41,229 nt of DNA from Microvirga massiliensis (GTDB taxonomy: Bacteria; Pseudomonadota; Alphaproteobacteria; Rhizobiales; Beijerinckiaceae): positions 3,565 to 44,793 of the forward strand of contig NZ_LN811360.1 of NCBI RefSeq assembly GCF_001006805.1. The letters are read 5' to 3'. Position numbers and translations under genes: made by a program. Every line of letters starts with the position of its first letter. The first letter of the stretch is position 1. The notes under the pieces are model-generated. The model was given only the letters and a program-made list of their open reading frames with translations. It was not told where the DNA came from and did no database searches. This document shows positions 14,901-24,087 of the stretch, piece by piece.

Positions 14901-15914
14901 ATGAGAAGTAAAATCCTAGGCCTCGCGGGAGGCATGATGTTGGCGTTGCCGATGACGGCGCAAGCAGACATGCTTGAAACCGTCAAAAGCGCCGGGATCA
15001 TCAAATGCGGCGTTTCGGATGACCTGCCTGGTTTCTCGTTCCTCAACGATAAGGGGGCCTGGACGGGCTTCGATGTCGATTATTGCAAGGCGTTCTCGGC
15101 GGCGGTGTTCGGAACCGGCGACAAGGTCAAATTCACCCCCATCGCCTTCAACCAGTCGTTCACTGCGTTGCAGTCCGGTGAAGTCGACGTTCTCTCGCGC
15201 AGCGTCACCTATACAATTTCCCGCGACACCCAGCTCAAGGTCAACTTCACGCCGCCGAACTTCTATACTGGCCAGAGCTTCATGACCCATAAGGAGCTTG
15301 GTGCCAAAAGCGTCAAGGATCTAGACGGTGCCGCAATATGCGTGCTGGCCGGCAGTGTAACGGAGCGCTATATCGCCGATTACTTCCGTGCCAACAACAT
15401 CAAGTTCAAGCCGATCGCGATCGAACAGACGTCGCAGGTACAGTCGGTCTATGAGAGCGGCCGCTGCGATGCGATGTCCCATGAGACCCCGTCCCTGGCG
15501 ATCGCCCGCTCGCGCTTCAAGAACCCCGATGCGCATGTCATCCTCCCCGAGGTGATCGCCAAATCCTATGAGGCGCCGTTGGTGCGCGAGGGCGATGACC
15601 GCTGGAACGACATCATTCGCTGGACGCACTTCGCACTCGTGACAGCCGAGGAACTCGGCATCACCCAGAAGAATGTCGAGGAAAAGCTGAAGTCGAGCGA
15701 TCCGGTGGTGCGCACCTTTCTCGGCGTCGATGGCGACATTGGCGAGAAGATGGGCCTAGCCAATAATTGGACGGTCAACGTCATCAAGGCAGTCGGCAAT
15801 TACGGCGAAATCTACAACAGGCATCTCGGCTCCGACTCCTCACTCAAGATCGAGCGCGGCATGAACGACCTCTATGAGCGCGGCGGGCTCCTTTACGCCC
15901 CGTCATGGCGCTGA
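14901..15914 (+). CDS. aapJ: Amino acid ABC transporter substrate-binding protein (AapJ type)
   Basis: This periplasmic binding protein of the general L-amino acid transporter family has 337 residues, typical for AapJ. A Sec signal peptide is visible (MRSKILGLAGGMMLALPMTAQA, cut likely after AQA). The mature part begins with DMLETVKSAGIIKCGVSDDLPGFS and shows GAWTGFDVDYCKA and LQSGEVDVLSRSVTYT, the hallmarks of family 3 binding proteins. The ATG at 14901 has GGAG at -10. It leads a four-gene rightward operon encoding a full importer, divergent from the catabolic genes. The substrate is inferred to be the amino acid consumed by those enzymes; Aap systems are often broad. Confidence 0.92.
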   Translation: MRSKILGLAGGMMLALPMTAQADMLETVKSAGIIKCGVSDDLPGFSFLNDKGAWTGFDVDYCKAFSAAVFGTGDKVKFTPIAFNQSFTALQSGEVDVLSRSVTYTISRDTQLKVNFTPPNFYTGQSFMTHKELGAKSVKDLDGAAICVLAGSVTERYIADYFRANNIKFKPIAIEQTSQVQSVYESGRCDAMSHETPSLAIARSRFKNPDAHVILPEVIAKSYEAPLVREGDDRWNDIIRWTHFALVTAEELGITQKNVEEKLKSSDPVVRTFLGVDGDIGEKMGLANNWTVNVIKAVGNYGEIYNRHLGSDSSLKIERGMNDLYERGGLLYAPSWR

Positions 15915-15966
15915 CGCGCCGACAGCCGTTCATTCGGCAAATCGCCAACACAAAAGTGGATACTTG

Positions 15967-17136
15967 GTGACTGTATCTTCTGAAACGTATCGGGCGCCTC
16001 CGTTCTGGAGGCGCCCCTCGGTTCGCGGTTTCCTGATTCAGGCCGGTCTCGTGCTCGGGCTGGTCGGTGCGGCGTGGTTCTTCACGAGCAACGCCGTGGC
16101 CAATCTGGCCAAGAACTCGCTGACCACCGGATTTGGTTTCCTGTGGGGCAACGCCTCGTTCGAACTCGGCGAAAGCATTACCGGGTTTGCCGCCGGCGAC
16201 AGTTTCCTCGACGCATTCTATGCCGGCATCGCCAATACCGCAGCGGTATCGGTCATCAGTATTATTGCCGCGACCATTCTCGGTGTCGTTATCGGCATCA
16301 CGCGCTTGTCCTCGAACCCGCTCGCGCGGGTACTGTCGGGCGGTTATGTGGAACTGGTCCGCAATGTCCCGCTCATCCTCCAGATGATGTTCTGGTATGC
16401 GGTGATCACCCGTTCCCTCCCGTCGCCGCGCCGTGCCCTGCAGCCCGTCGAAGGGGTGTTCCTCAGCAACCGCGGCATCAACTTCCCGACCTTGCAGCTG
16501 GATGCTCTGCATCTCTGGATGGCGTTCGGCCTGACGGCGCTGCTCGTCATTGTCTTGCTGCTGCGCCGGTGGGCGCACGTGCTGAAGTCGCCGCGGCTGG
16601 CGGATGTGATACGCGATCCCAAGCTGTCGCTCGGCTTGTTGCTGGCTATTCTGGTACTGGTCGCCGCCACGGCGTCCGTCGACGCGCCGCGCATCGCGGG
16701 CTTCAATTTCCGGGGCGGGGGCTCCATCACGCCTGAATTCACCGCGGTGTTCTTCGGCCTCACAATCTATTCGGCAGCGTTCATAGCCGAGAACGTGCGC
16801 AGCGGCATCCTGGGCGTGGCGCGAGGCCAGCGTGAGGCAGCGTCGGCGCTCGGCCTGCGGTCGGGCCAGATCATGCGGCTGATTGTTCTCCCGCAAGCCT
16901 TGCGCGTCGTCGTGCCGCCACTTGCGAGCCAGTATCTCAACATCGTCAAGAACAGCTCCCTTGCGGTAGCGATTGGATACCCGGACATCATGCGGGTTGC
17001 GACCATCATCATCAGCGAGAGCGGCAAGGCGATCGAGGTGATCGCGATCATCATGGCGATCTACCTGACCTTCAGCCTGATCATTTCCTACCTGATGAAT
17101 ATCTATAATCGCACCATTATGGCGAAGGGGGGCTAG
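15967..17136 (+). CDS. aapQ: Amino acid ABC transporter permease (AapQ type)
   Basis: This is the first inner-membrane permease of the importer, 389 residues from the GTG at 15967. It has about eight hydrophobic segments and the long insert between the first half (TAAVSVISIIAATILGVVIG, then YVELVRNVPLILQMMFWYA) and the second half that is typical of AapQ/BztB. The EAA loop that docks on the ATPase reads REAASALGLRSGQIMRLIVLP, near residue 290. The start is uncertain: GTG 15967 and TTG 15964 are close together, and an earlier frame start would overlap aapJ by 41 bp. It is followed without a gap by aapM. Confidence 0.9.
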   Translation: MTVSSETYRAPPFWRRPSVRGFLIQAGLVLGLVGAAWFFTSNAVANLAKNSLTTGFGFLWGNASFELGESITGFAAGDSFLDAFYAGIANTAAVSVISIIAATILGVVIGITRLSSNPLARVLSGGYVELVRNVPLILQMMFWYAVITRSLPSPRRALQPVEGVFLSNRGINFPTLQLDALHLWMAFGLTALLVIVLLLRRWAHVLKSPRLADVIRDPKLSLGLLLAILVLVAATASVDAPRIAGFNFRGGGSITPEFTAVFFGLTIYSAAFIAENVRSGILGVARGQREAASALGLRSGQIMRLIVLPQALRVVVPPLASQYLNIVKNSSLAVAIGYPDIMRVATIIISESGKAIEVIAIIMAIYLTFSLIISYLMNIYNRTIMAKGG

Positions 17137-18252
17137 ATGGCGCAGCAGGACGTCATGCTGACGGCTCCACCGGAGGGGCTCCGCCCGAAAGGGGCCGCAC
17201 TGAGCGTATACAAGGGGTTGTTCGGCTCTCCGACCAACGCCGCGCTGACGCTGATCATTGGCGCGCTTTTGGTGATGATCCTGCCGGCGCTTTTCCGGTG
17301 GGCGATTCTTGATAGCACCTGGGGCAATGCTGGCCGCGAAGCCTGCGCTCAAGCTTCGGGCGCCTGCTGGGCCTTCATCAACGCCAAGGCGCGGCTGATC
17401 GTGTTCGGGCGCTATCCATACGAGGAGCAATGGCGGGCGCTACTCGCGATGCTGATCTTCCTCGGCGCGATGGCGTTCACGGCCGATTGGCGTCGCTGGG
17501 GCCGCCCGCATGCCGGGCGGACGCTCGCCATCGTCTGGCTCATTGCCCTGCCGTCCTGCGCTGTGCTGATGACCGGCGGCGTCTTTGGGCTACGCTATGT
17601 CGAGATGGATAGATGGAGTGGCCTGCCGCTGACGCTGATGCTGTCGGCCTTCGGCATTCTCTTCGCGCTGCTACTGTCGATCCTCCTTGCACTCGGGCGC
17701 CAATCCAAGCTGCCCGTCGTGCGGTGGATATGTATTGCCTATATCGAGTTAATCCGCGGCGTGCCGCTGATCAGCATCCTCTTCATGGCCGCCTTGATGC
17801 TGCCGATCATCCTGCCTGAAGAACTGGTGGTGTCGAAGATCCTGCGCGCGCAGATTGCCTTCATCATGTTCTTCGCCGCCTATATGGCCGAAGTGCTGCG
17901 CGGCGGCCTGCAGGCGGTCGGCAAGGGACAGTACGAAGCGGCAGATACGATCGGCTTGTCGTATTGGCAGAGCATGCGCAAGATTATCCTGCCGCAGGTG
18001 TTTCGTCTGACCATTCCGTCTCTGGTTAATATCTTCATTTCGGCGTTCAAGGATACATCGCTCGTGGTCATCATCAGCATGCATGACCTGCTTGGGACAA
18101 CCAATGCCGCAATCACCGACCCGGAATGGCTCGGGATCTATGTGGAAGCTTATGTTTTTACAGCGATGATTTACTTCATCTTTTGTGGTGGTATCTCCTG
18201 GTACAGCCAGAGGCTCGAGCAGCATCTCATGTCTGGTGGGGCAAGACGTTGA
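17137..18252 (+). CDS. aapM: Amino acid ABC transporter permease (AapM type)
   Basis: This is the second permease, 371 residues, with the long N-terminal extension of AapM/BztC (hydrophobic segments near 35-55, 100-115 and 130-150 before the conserved permease core). The core shows CIAYIELIRGVPLISILFMA, and the EAA loop reads YEAADTIGLSYWQSMRKIILP. The ATG follows the aapQ stop directly (TAGATG), which implies translational coupling, and aapP starts 3 bases after its stop. With AapQ it forms the heterodimeric channel. Confidence 0.92.
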   Translation: MAQQDVMLTAPPEGLRPKGAALSVYKGLFGSPTNAALTLIIGALLVMILPALFRWAILDSTWGNAGREACAQASGACWAFINAKARLIVFGRYPYEEQWRALLAMLIFLGAMAFTADWRRWGRPHAGRTLAIVWLIALPSCAVLMTGGVFGLRYVEMDRWSGLPLTLMLSAFGILFALLLSILLALGRQSKLPVVRWICIAYIELIRGVPLISILFMAALMLPIILPEELVVSKILRAQIAFIMFFAAYMAEVLRGGLQAVGKGQYEAADTIGLSYWQSMRKIILPQVFRLTIPSLVNIFISAFKDTSLVVIISMHDLLGTTNAAITDPEWLGIYVEAYVFTAMIYFIFCGGISWYSQRLEQHLMSGGARR

Positions 18253-18254
18253 AC

Positions 18255-19028
18255 ATGCAGGCTTCCTCGGGCGCATCGGCTGCTTCGCGGACCTCCGCCG
18301 TCGTCTTCGAGGACGTGCACAAGTATTTCGGCACGTTCCAGGCGCTCGATGGCATCAATCTCACCGTCCGGCGCGGCGAACGCATCGTCGTGTTCGGGCC
18401 GTCCGGCTCGGGAAAATCGACGCTGATCCGCTGCGTCAACGGGCTCGAAGGCTTCCAGCGCGGCCGCATCATGGTCGGCGAAATTCCGGTCGACCACGGG
18501 CTCGGCACTGTGCCGCTGATCCGGCGCAAGGTCGGCATGGTGTTCCAGCAGTTCAACCTGTTTCCGCATCTGAGCATCGTCGAGAACTGCACGGTCGGCC
18601 TAGTGATGACGCGCGGCATGAGCGAGCAGCAGGCGCGCGAACGGGCAATCGAGTTTCTGGTCAGGGTCAGGGTCAGCGACCAGGCTCATAAATACCCGAG
18701 CGAACTTTCTGGCGGCCAGCAGCAGCGCGTCGCCATCGCACGGGCGCTGTGCCTGCAGCCGGAAGTGCTGCTGTTCGACGAACCGACGTCAGCGCTCGAT
18801 CCCGAGATGGTCAAGGAAGTGCTCGACGTCATGGAAGAGCTTGCCGAGAGCGGCATCACCATGATCTGTGTGACGCATGAGATGGGCTTTGCCCGCGCGG
18901 TGGCCGATCGGATGGTGTTCATGGACCGGGGCCGCATCCTACTCGACGCGGTCCCCGACGTAATCTTCAACAACCCTCGCACCGGACGGCTCAAGGAGTT
19001 TTTCAGCCATGTCTCGGGCTCTGCCTGA
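18255..19028 (+). CDS. aapP: Amino acid ABC transporter ATPase (AapP type)
   Basis: This 257-residue ATPase energises the importer. Walker A GPSGSGKST is at 48-56, the Q-loop FQQFNLFPHLSI near 97, the signature LSGGQQQR at 151-158 and Walker B LLFDEP from 172, followed by the H-loop in CVTHEMGF. All are intact. This is the polar amino acid (GlnQ/HisP/AapP) subfamily. It is the last gene of the operon; after its stop there are about 250 bp without a gene, then the broken DUF763 copy. Confidence 0.94.
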   Translation: MQASSGASAASRTSAVVFEDVHKYFGTFQALDGINLTVRRGERIVVFGPSGSGKSTLIRCVNGLEGFQRGRIMVGEIPVDHGLGTVPLIRRKVGMVFQQFNLFPHLSIVENCTVGLVMTRGMSEQQARERAIEFLVRVRVSDQAHKYPSELSGGQQQRVAIARALCLQPEVLLFDEPTSALDPEMVKEVLDVMEELAESGITMICVTHEMGFARAVADRMVFMDRGRILLDAVPDVIFNNPRTGRLKEFFSHVSGSA

Positions 19029-19285
19029 GACGGGTAGTGACCACCCGCCCCCGCAATCACCCGCCCGGCCTAGGACAACTCGATACCGGTTTCCGACAAA
19101 GTCATCATCACCTGCACTATCAGCGGGCGATCCGCACGTCCTCCATGCCAGCCGGTGACGCCGGACGAAATCGTGCGCTAGGTTGGAGCCACTTTGGTCG
19201 GCGGAGCCCGTGTTTCTCGCCCATGCCGAACACGGCTGGCTTAACGAGGCACTCCGCTCGGAGACGGATTGGGCTGCGACAAAAG

Positions 19286-19616
19286 ATGGCCCATCATGAG
19301 GTCCGGGCCAGCGATGTGGTGACCAAACGTCTGTATGGGGCCGGCATCCGCTTCCCGTTCCCGTGAAGGTCTATGGCCAGACCATCCGGTCCTGAAGTCG
19401 GCGGTCCAGAAAGCAGAGTTCGGGCAGCACGACGAGTTGTTCGCCCTGAAGCGGCTTGACGACCAGGCCCGGCTCCTGGAGCGCCACGCCACCGGGCCAT
19501 CAGTAGAGGAGCTGATCGCGCGGAAGATGCACAACTCGCATTCCTATGGCGGCCGCTCGGTGTTCGGCGATGAGCCACCTCCGTATGCCCGGAGCGGGAA
19601 GCGCGCCCTGACCTGA
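19286..19616 (+). pseudogene. DUF763 C-terminal fragment, degenerate second copy
   Basis: This segment matches the last part of the intact DUF763 gene (9258-9756) along its length at high but not perfect identity. It lacks about 168 bp equivalent to roughly 9314-9482, the part with the helix-hairpin-helix, and has lost one base after ACCATCCGG near 19391, so the frame is broken. The C-terminal block (QDELFALKRLDDQARLLERH in the intact gene) is well kept. No upstream part of the gene is present. With the intact copy it brackets 9831-19028, which points to insertion, duplication or recombination at DUF763 during acquisition of the catabolic genes. Confidence 0.88.
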
Positions 19617-20011
19617 TCCGTGCGCGCCGCTTGTCTAGAGTTCCGAGATGAGCGAGGAACCTTCCAAGGACCCGGAACCTGCAACGCGGCCTTCGCTTCC
19701 CGGGTACGCTGAGTCTTTCATGACCACAGATGCGCAGCACTCGACCCTGCCTACGGATCAGACCGCGATCCGCAGACAGACCACGCTCGACTAATAGTTG
19801 CTTCGCGATCATCGGAATCGCGGGCGACATACCGGTTCCAACGCCGCCGGGCCAAAATCCGGATCTCGAGCAGTCGGCGCAGTCCCTGACCGCGGACTCT
19901 GCAACACGGTCGAATTGCGTAGCGTAGCAGGCCAGCACAGCCACAGAATACCCGGTGGACGCTAATGTGCTTCCAGGCGGTATCAAAGTTGCATCAGCGC
20001 TGCATAGTTAA
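19617..20011. other. Intergenic region, nothing recognised
   Basis: I see no gene, repeat or clear promoter here. Short frames exist on both strands but have no family resemblance. Confidence 0.5.
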
Positions 20012-20917
20012 CTACTCAGCCGTTGACAAAGCGGACGCCGCCAGCCGCCGGTATTCTGATGGTGTTACTCCGACATATTTCTTGAAGACGCGCGCAAAGT
20101 ACTGCGAGCTACCGAACCCGAGCTCAAGCGCAATGTCAGTCACGGCACGGTTCGTTCGAAGAAGAAGAGTGCAGCATCTCTTGATCCGAAGCCTCTGGCG
20201 GTAGTCGTTCGGCGACATGCCAAACTCCCGCTTGAACAGGGCATACAATTGGCTGTGACCGTAACCGAGGGATTTCGCGAGTTCGTCAATTGGAGTATTG
20301 CTCGCCAAGTCGCGCTGCATGCCTTCTTCGATACTGCGGATGGCCCTTCTACCGTTCGTCGTCAGCTGCTTGTTTGCCGATTGAGCCCAGAACCCGACGA
20401 TCGCGGCGTGGAGCCTGTTGCGGATCTCCGCCTTCAGGAGGGGCACCCCGAGAAATATCCTGTCATCTCCGAGCCGATGGCTAAGCTCCTTGAGGGTTCT
20501 TACGGTTCCCGCATCGAGGTCGACGGGCGCCCGCAGTCGATCGGCAACCGCGAAGAGGGATTCCAATTCCGTTTGCGGCATCAAACCGGGGCGGCGCGCA
20601 GTCTGACCGCGGGGGTTGAACACCATCCAGAGCGCCTGGCTCGGCGTATAGATCCCGTTCACGATCCGGTGCTTACTGCCCGCTTGGAACACGAGGGCCT
20701 GGCCACCCGTGACCTGGAAGAGACGTTCGTCATCGAACTCCCAGCATGCCTCCCCATTCAGCATGAAGAGGATTTCCGTGCCGTCGTGCGCCTCCCAGCT
20801 GTCGTTCGTCACGACAGCTCGGCGGAAGTGGCACATGCCGAAGACGGCGAGCTCGGGCATCCCGAAGTCGCTGCCGCGGAAAAAGGGCTGGCGTTCAAGG
20901 AGTTGCGAGCCGAGCAT
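20012..20917 (-). CDS. AraC-family regulator with cupin sensor domain
   Basis: This 301-residue regulator has an N-terminal cupin-like AraC ligand domain (DGTEILFMLNGEACWEF, GGQALVFQAGSKHRI) and a C-terminal pair of helix-turn-helices (about 205-295: TPIDELAKSLGYGHSQLYAL, then VTDIALELGFGSSQYFARVF and VGVTPSEYRR). It is the last gene of the leftward glycoside operon, 28 bp after the MalG-type permease, and probably activates it in response to the transported sugar or glycoside. The final signature (GFGSSQYFARVFKKYVGVTP) is complete. Confidence 0.9.
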   Translation of the reverse strand: MLGSQLLERQPFFRGSDFGMPELAVFGMCHFRRAVVTNDSWEAHDGTEILFMLNGEACWEFDDERLFQVTGGQALVFQAGSKHRIVNGIYTPSQALWMVFNPRGQTARRPGLMPQTELESLFAVADRLRAPVDLDAGTVRTLKELSHRLGDDRIFLGVPLLKAEIRNRLHAAIVGFWAQSANKQLTTNGRRAIRSIEEGMQRDLASNTPIDELAKSLGYGHSQLYALFKREFGMSPNDYRQRLRIKRCCTLLLRTNRAVTDIALELGFGSSQYFARVFKKYVGVTPSEYRRLAASALSTAE

Positions 20918-20945
20918 GAGGCGACCGTAATCCCGAACTGGCCTG

Positions 20946-21830
20946 TCAGCCCTTTAAGCCCGACATGGTCATGCTCTCAATGATGAACCGTTGAGCGATC
21001 AGAAAGATGATGATCAGGGGCAGGATCGCCATCGTGGTCGCCGCCATGATCACCGACAGCCGCGCCGATCCCATCACGCCCTGCAGTGCGACCACTCCGA
21101 CCGGGAGCGTCATGGCGTCGAAGCTGCGGATCAGAACAAAAGGACTCACGAAGTTATTCCAACTCCCGATGAAGGTGATGATTCCTAGTGTTGCCAGGGC
21201 CGGACCGAGCTGGGGCACGCTCACGCGCCAGAAGATGGTCCAGTAGCTCGCGCCATCGATGAGCGCCGCCTCTTCGAGCTCACGCGGCTGGCCCAGCATG
21301 AACTGGCGCATCATGTAAATCCCGAACGTCGAAGCCATGGCGGGGAGCGCCAACCCGATCCGGGTGTCGAGCAGCCCCACTGCCGCATACCCAAAATAGA
21401 TCGGGATCAGCGTCAGGGCCGGCGGCACCATCAAGCCGATCAGCATCGCTCCAAAGAGCACGCTTTTCCCCGGGAACCGCAGGCGGGCGAAGGCGAACCC
21501 GGCCATGCTCGCCGTCAGGAGCACGCCTGCCGTCGTTGTGGCCGCGACGACAAAGCTGTTCCAATACATCTGGAGAAAGGGAACGCCCGTCTTGAACACC
21601 TCGGAATAGGCCGTGAGATCCAGGCTGGTCGGCAGGAGACTGGGTGGCAGCTGATAGGCCTCGCCGATCGGCCGGAAGGAAGCGCTCAACATCCAGAGAA
21701 ACGGCAGCATCATGAGGAAGCCGCCCGCGAGCAGGAGCAGCATGAGCGGAAGATTGCGCCAGTGAACCACGGAGGCCGCCCTGAGCAGGCGACCGATGGA
21801 TCGTTCGTCGAACGCTGCGGTTGGGCTCAT
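20946..21830 (-). CDS. Sugar ABC transporter permease (MalG/UgpE type)
   Basis: This is an inner-membrane permease of a CUT1-type carbohydrate importer, 294 residues with six hydrophobic segments. The cytoplasmic EAA loop reads EEAALIDGASYWTIFWRVSVPQLGP. Its ATG overlaps the stop of the upstream permease gene by 4 bases (ATGA), so the two are translationally coupled. It forms the heterodimer with the MalF-type partner. No ATPase gene is found in the operon, so a shared MsmK/UgpC-like ATPase encoded elsewhere is needed. Confidence 0.92.
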   Translation of the reverse strand: MSPTAAFDERSIGRLLRAASVVHWRNLPLMLLLLAGGFLMMLPFLWMLSASFRPIGEAYQLPPSLLPTSLDLTAYSEVFKTGVPFLQMYWNSFVVAATTTAGVLLTASMAGFAFARLRFPGKSVLFGAMLIGLMVPPALTLIPIYFGYAAVGLLDTRIGLALPAMASTFGIYMMRQFMLGQPRELEEAALIDGASYWTIFWRVSVPQLGPALATLGIITFIGSWNNFVSPFVLIRSFDAMTLPVGVVALQGVMGSARLSVIMAATTMAILPLIIIFLIAQRFIIESMTMSGLKG

Positions 21831-22774
21831 TGAAGGACAACCCTCCGGCCCAGTCGGATCTGGATGATCGTGACGATCACGATCGCGATGAGCAGGACGA
21901 GAGCAGCGGAAGTGCCGGCGCCGATATCCTGGGCCCCGAAGGTTTGGTCATACATGTACATGACCATGCTGATGGTCGCATCGGCCGGTCCGCCGGAGGT
22001 CAGAATGCGGACCGTCTCGAACATCTGAAGTCCGGTGATCGTGGCATAGGTCACGCAGAACAGAATCACCGGAGCGATCATGGGCAGCTTGACGTAGAAG
22101 AAGGTCTGCACCGGCCCGGCGCCGTCGATCTCGGCCGCTTCGACCAGGGATTTCGGCACTGACTGCAACGCGGCAAGCAGAATGATCATGAAGAAGCCGA
22201 AATGCTTCCAGACATCCATGATCACGACCGAAATCATCGCCACACGACGATCCGTCAGCCACCCGACCTTGGGCAGGCCGAGCGACGTGAGATAGTAGTT
22301 CAGGATGCCGAGGTCGGTGGAATAGATGAACTGCCAGACAAGCGACACCAGCGCGGTCGACACAAGAACGGGGAGGAAGTAGGCGAGCCTCAGGACATAC
22401 AGGATGGCGGACGGAAGTGTGCGATCCAGAAGGACCGCCATCAGGAGACCGGTACCGACATTGCCGGTCACCGCCATTGCCACGAAAACGAACGTGTTGA
22501 TGAAGCTCGTCCAGAACCGAGGATCCGCCAGGACGAACCTCAGGTTCTCCAGGCCGACGAATTCCATGCTCCAGGTGAACCTGTCGACCGAGGTCAGGCT
22601 GAACGCAAGCGTCGCGAAGACAGGCAACAGAGCGAACAGGATATAGAGCAGGTAGGCCGGCACGAGGAACCCGAAGCCGGCCCAGGCTTCCATGCGCTCG
22701 AGTGGTGACGCACGTGGCGTCACCGGGCGCGCTACGGGAAGCGCGCGTGCCGTAGCCACACTTGCACCTACCAC
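21827..22774 (-). CDS. Sugar ABC transporter permease (MalF/UgpA type)
   Basis: This CUT1-family permease has 315 residues with six membrane segments, starting near residue 33 (GFGFLVPAYLLYILFALLPV). The EAA loop reads VEAAEIDGAGPVQTFFYVKLP. The start overlaps the end of the binding-protein gene by 7 bp. It is part of the glycoside operon and pairs with the downstream MalG-type permease. Confidence 0.92.
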   Translation of the reverse strand: MVGASVATARALPVARPVTPRASPLERMEAWAGFGFLVPAYLLYILFALLPVFATLAFSLTSVDRFTWSMEFVGLENLRFVLADPRFWTSFINTFVFVAMAVTGNVGTGLLMAVLLDRTLPSAILYVLRLAYFLPVLVSTALVSLVWQFIYSTDLGILNYYLTSLGLPKVGWLTDRRVAMISVVIMDVWKHFGFFMIILLAALQSVPKSLVEAAEIDGAGPVQTFFYVKLPMIAPVILFCVTYATITGLQMFETVRILTSGGPADATISMVMYMYDQTFGAQDIGAGTSAALVLLIAIVIVTIIQIRLGRRVVLQ

Positions 22775-24039
22775 TTCACCCGCGCCATCGCACGGTTGAG
22801 TTCGCTGTCGAGCGCGTTGATCATCGGCTCGAGCTTCTCGTTCCCGGTGAGATAGGATTCGATGTGTCGCATCGTGATCTCTTCCACCTGAGCGAAGTTC
22901 GGGGGCTGAGCCAGCGGCTTTGCCCTCGCGGCCGAACCGTAGAAGATCGCGGCGTTTGCGGGATAGCCTACATAAGCCTCACTGGTCGCCGACGAGCGAA
23001 CCGCCGGAATGGCCCGGAGATCCTTGGCGAGCTGATCCGCGTTGGCCTTGCCCGCAAGCTCCTTCAGGAGTTCCCAGGCCAGTTCCGGGTTCTTGGAAGC
23101 CTGCGTGATGCCGAGGCCACCCACGCCGCAGATCGCGGCTTGCGCCTTGTTCTGAGGGCAATACTGGACCTCGACGGTGTCCATCTTGGCCTGCGCCATC
23201 TCGGGCACCCGGGTATGGGTGCCAGCAAACATGGCGACCTGCTTGGCGATGAACTGGCCGTGTCCGGGATCATTGCGTGCGAAGATCGGGGCGACTTTGT
23301 GCTCGAAGATCAGGCTGTGGAGGAGCTGCAAGGCCTCGGCGAACTTGGGGTCCTTGGCATTGCTGGCCCGCCCGTCCGGTGTGAGCCGATCAGTGCCATT
23401 GCTGAGGAACCAGGTCGAAAGCGCAAACTGGCCGCCGGGGATGAAGTACCCATACCGGGTGACATTATCGCCGTCCCTCCTGGTGAGGGCCTTCGCGGCA
23501 TCCAGGAAGTCCGACCAGGTCCAATCGGCCTTGGGCTTGGAAATCCCGGCCTCGGCGAACATCGCGGCATTGTAAAACGTGACGACCGTGTTCCACTCGT
23601 TCGGCACGTAGCCGAGCTGGTCCTTGTAGCGAAGCCCGTTCAGAAGGTTCGGCTCGATGTCCTCGAACAGAGCCTTTCCTTGTGGGTCGCCGTTCACGAA
23701 CGGCATGATGTCTCGCATCAGGTTGCGTGACGCGAGGGTCGAGACACCTTCAGTCGCCATCATGACGATATCCGGGGCCTGGTTGCTGCCCACCAGATTC
23801 ATGAGCTGGTTGATGTATTCGCCCCACGGATTGGTGTTCACGTACTGGACATTCACCGTCACGTTGGGAAAGCGCGCATTGAACCGCTCGATGGCGCTCT
23901 TGCTCAGCCGGATGTCACTATCCGAAGCGGGCCTGAAGACATTGAGCGTCGCCTTGGTGTCCGTTGCCGGTGCAGCAAGAGCGAAGCGTGCGGGAACGAT
24001 CGCCCCCGCTAACCCTGCGATAAACGTTCTGCGATCCAT
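22768..24039 (-). CDS. Sugar ABC transporter substrate-binding protein
   Basis: This extracellular solute-binding protein of family 1 (CUT1, UgpB/MalE-like) has 423 residues. The N-terminus MDRRTFIAGLAGAIVP...ALA has a twin-arginine-like RR-T-F-I motif, so export may use Tat, with cleavage after ALA. The mature protein begins as family members do (ATLNVFRPASDSD) and contains RYGYFIPGGQFALSTWFLSNG and a GVGGLGITQASKNPELAWELL segment. It lies between the GH116 gene and the permeases and would capture the glycoside that GH116 hydrolyses in the cytoplasm. Confidence 0.9.
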   Translation of the reverse strand: MDRRTFIAGLAGAIVPARFALAAPATDTKATLNVFRPASDSDIRLSKSAIERFNARFPNVTVNVQYVNTNPWGEYINQLMNLVGSNQAPDIVMMATEGVSTLASRNLMRDIMPFVNGDPQGKALFEDIEPNLLNGLRYKDQLGYVPNEWNTVVTFYNAAMFAEAGISKPKADWTWSDFLDAAKALTRRDGDNVTRYGYFIPGGQFALSTWFLSNGTDRLTPDGRASNAKDPKFAEALQLLHSLIFEHKVAPIFARNDPGHGQFIAKQVAMFAGTHTRVPEMAQAKMDTVEVQYCPQNKAQAAICGVGGLGITQASKNPELAWELLKELAGKANADQLAKDLRAIPAVRSSATSEAYVGYPANAAIFYGSAARAKPLAQPPNFAQVEEITMRHIESYLTGNEKLEPMINALDSELNRAMARVKW

Positions 24040-24087
24040 GGCATTTCCTCTCGCTTTATGTTGTTGGCCTGATATTCGAGCGCTGTC

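Noticed and set aside
15844..17430. 528-codon minus-strand open frame opposite aapQ and aapM
   Set aside because: It is Gln/Asp/Arg-rich, typical for antisense of a membrane protein, and spans two clearly real permease genes.
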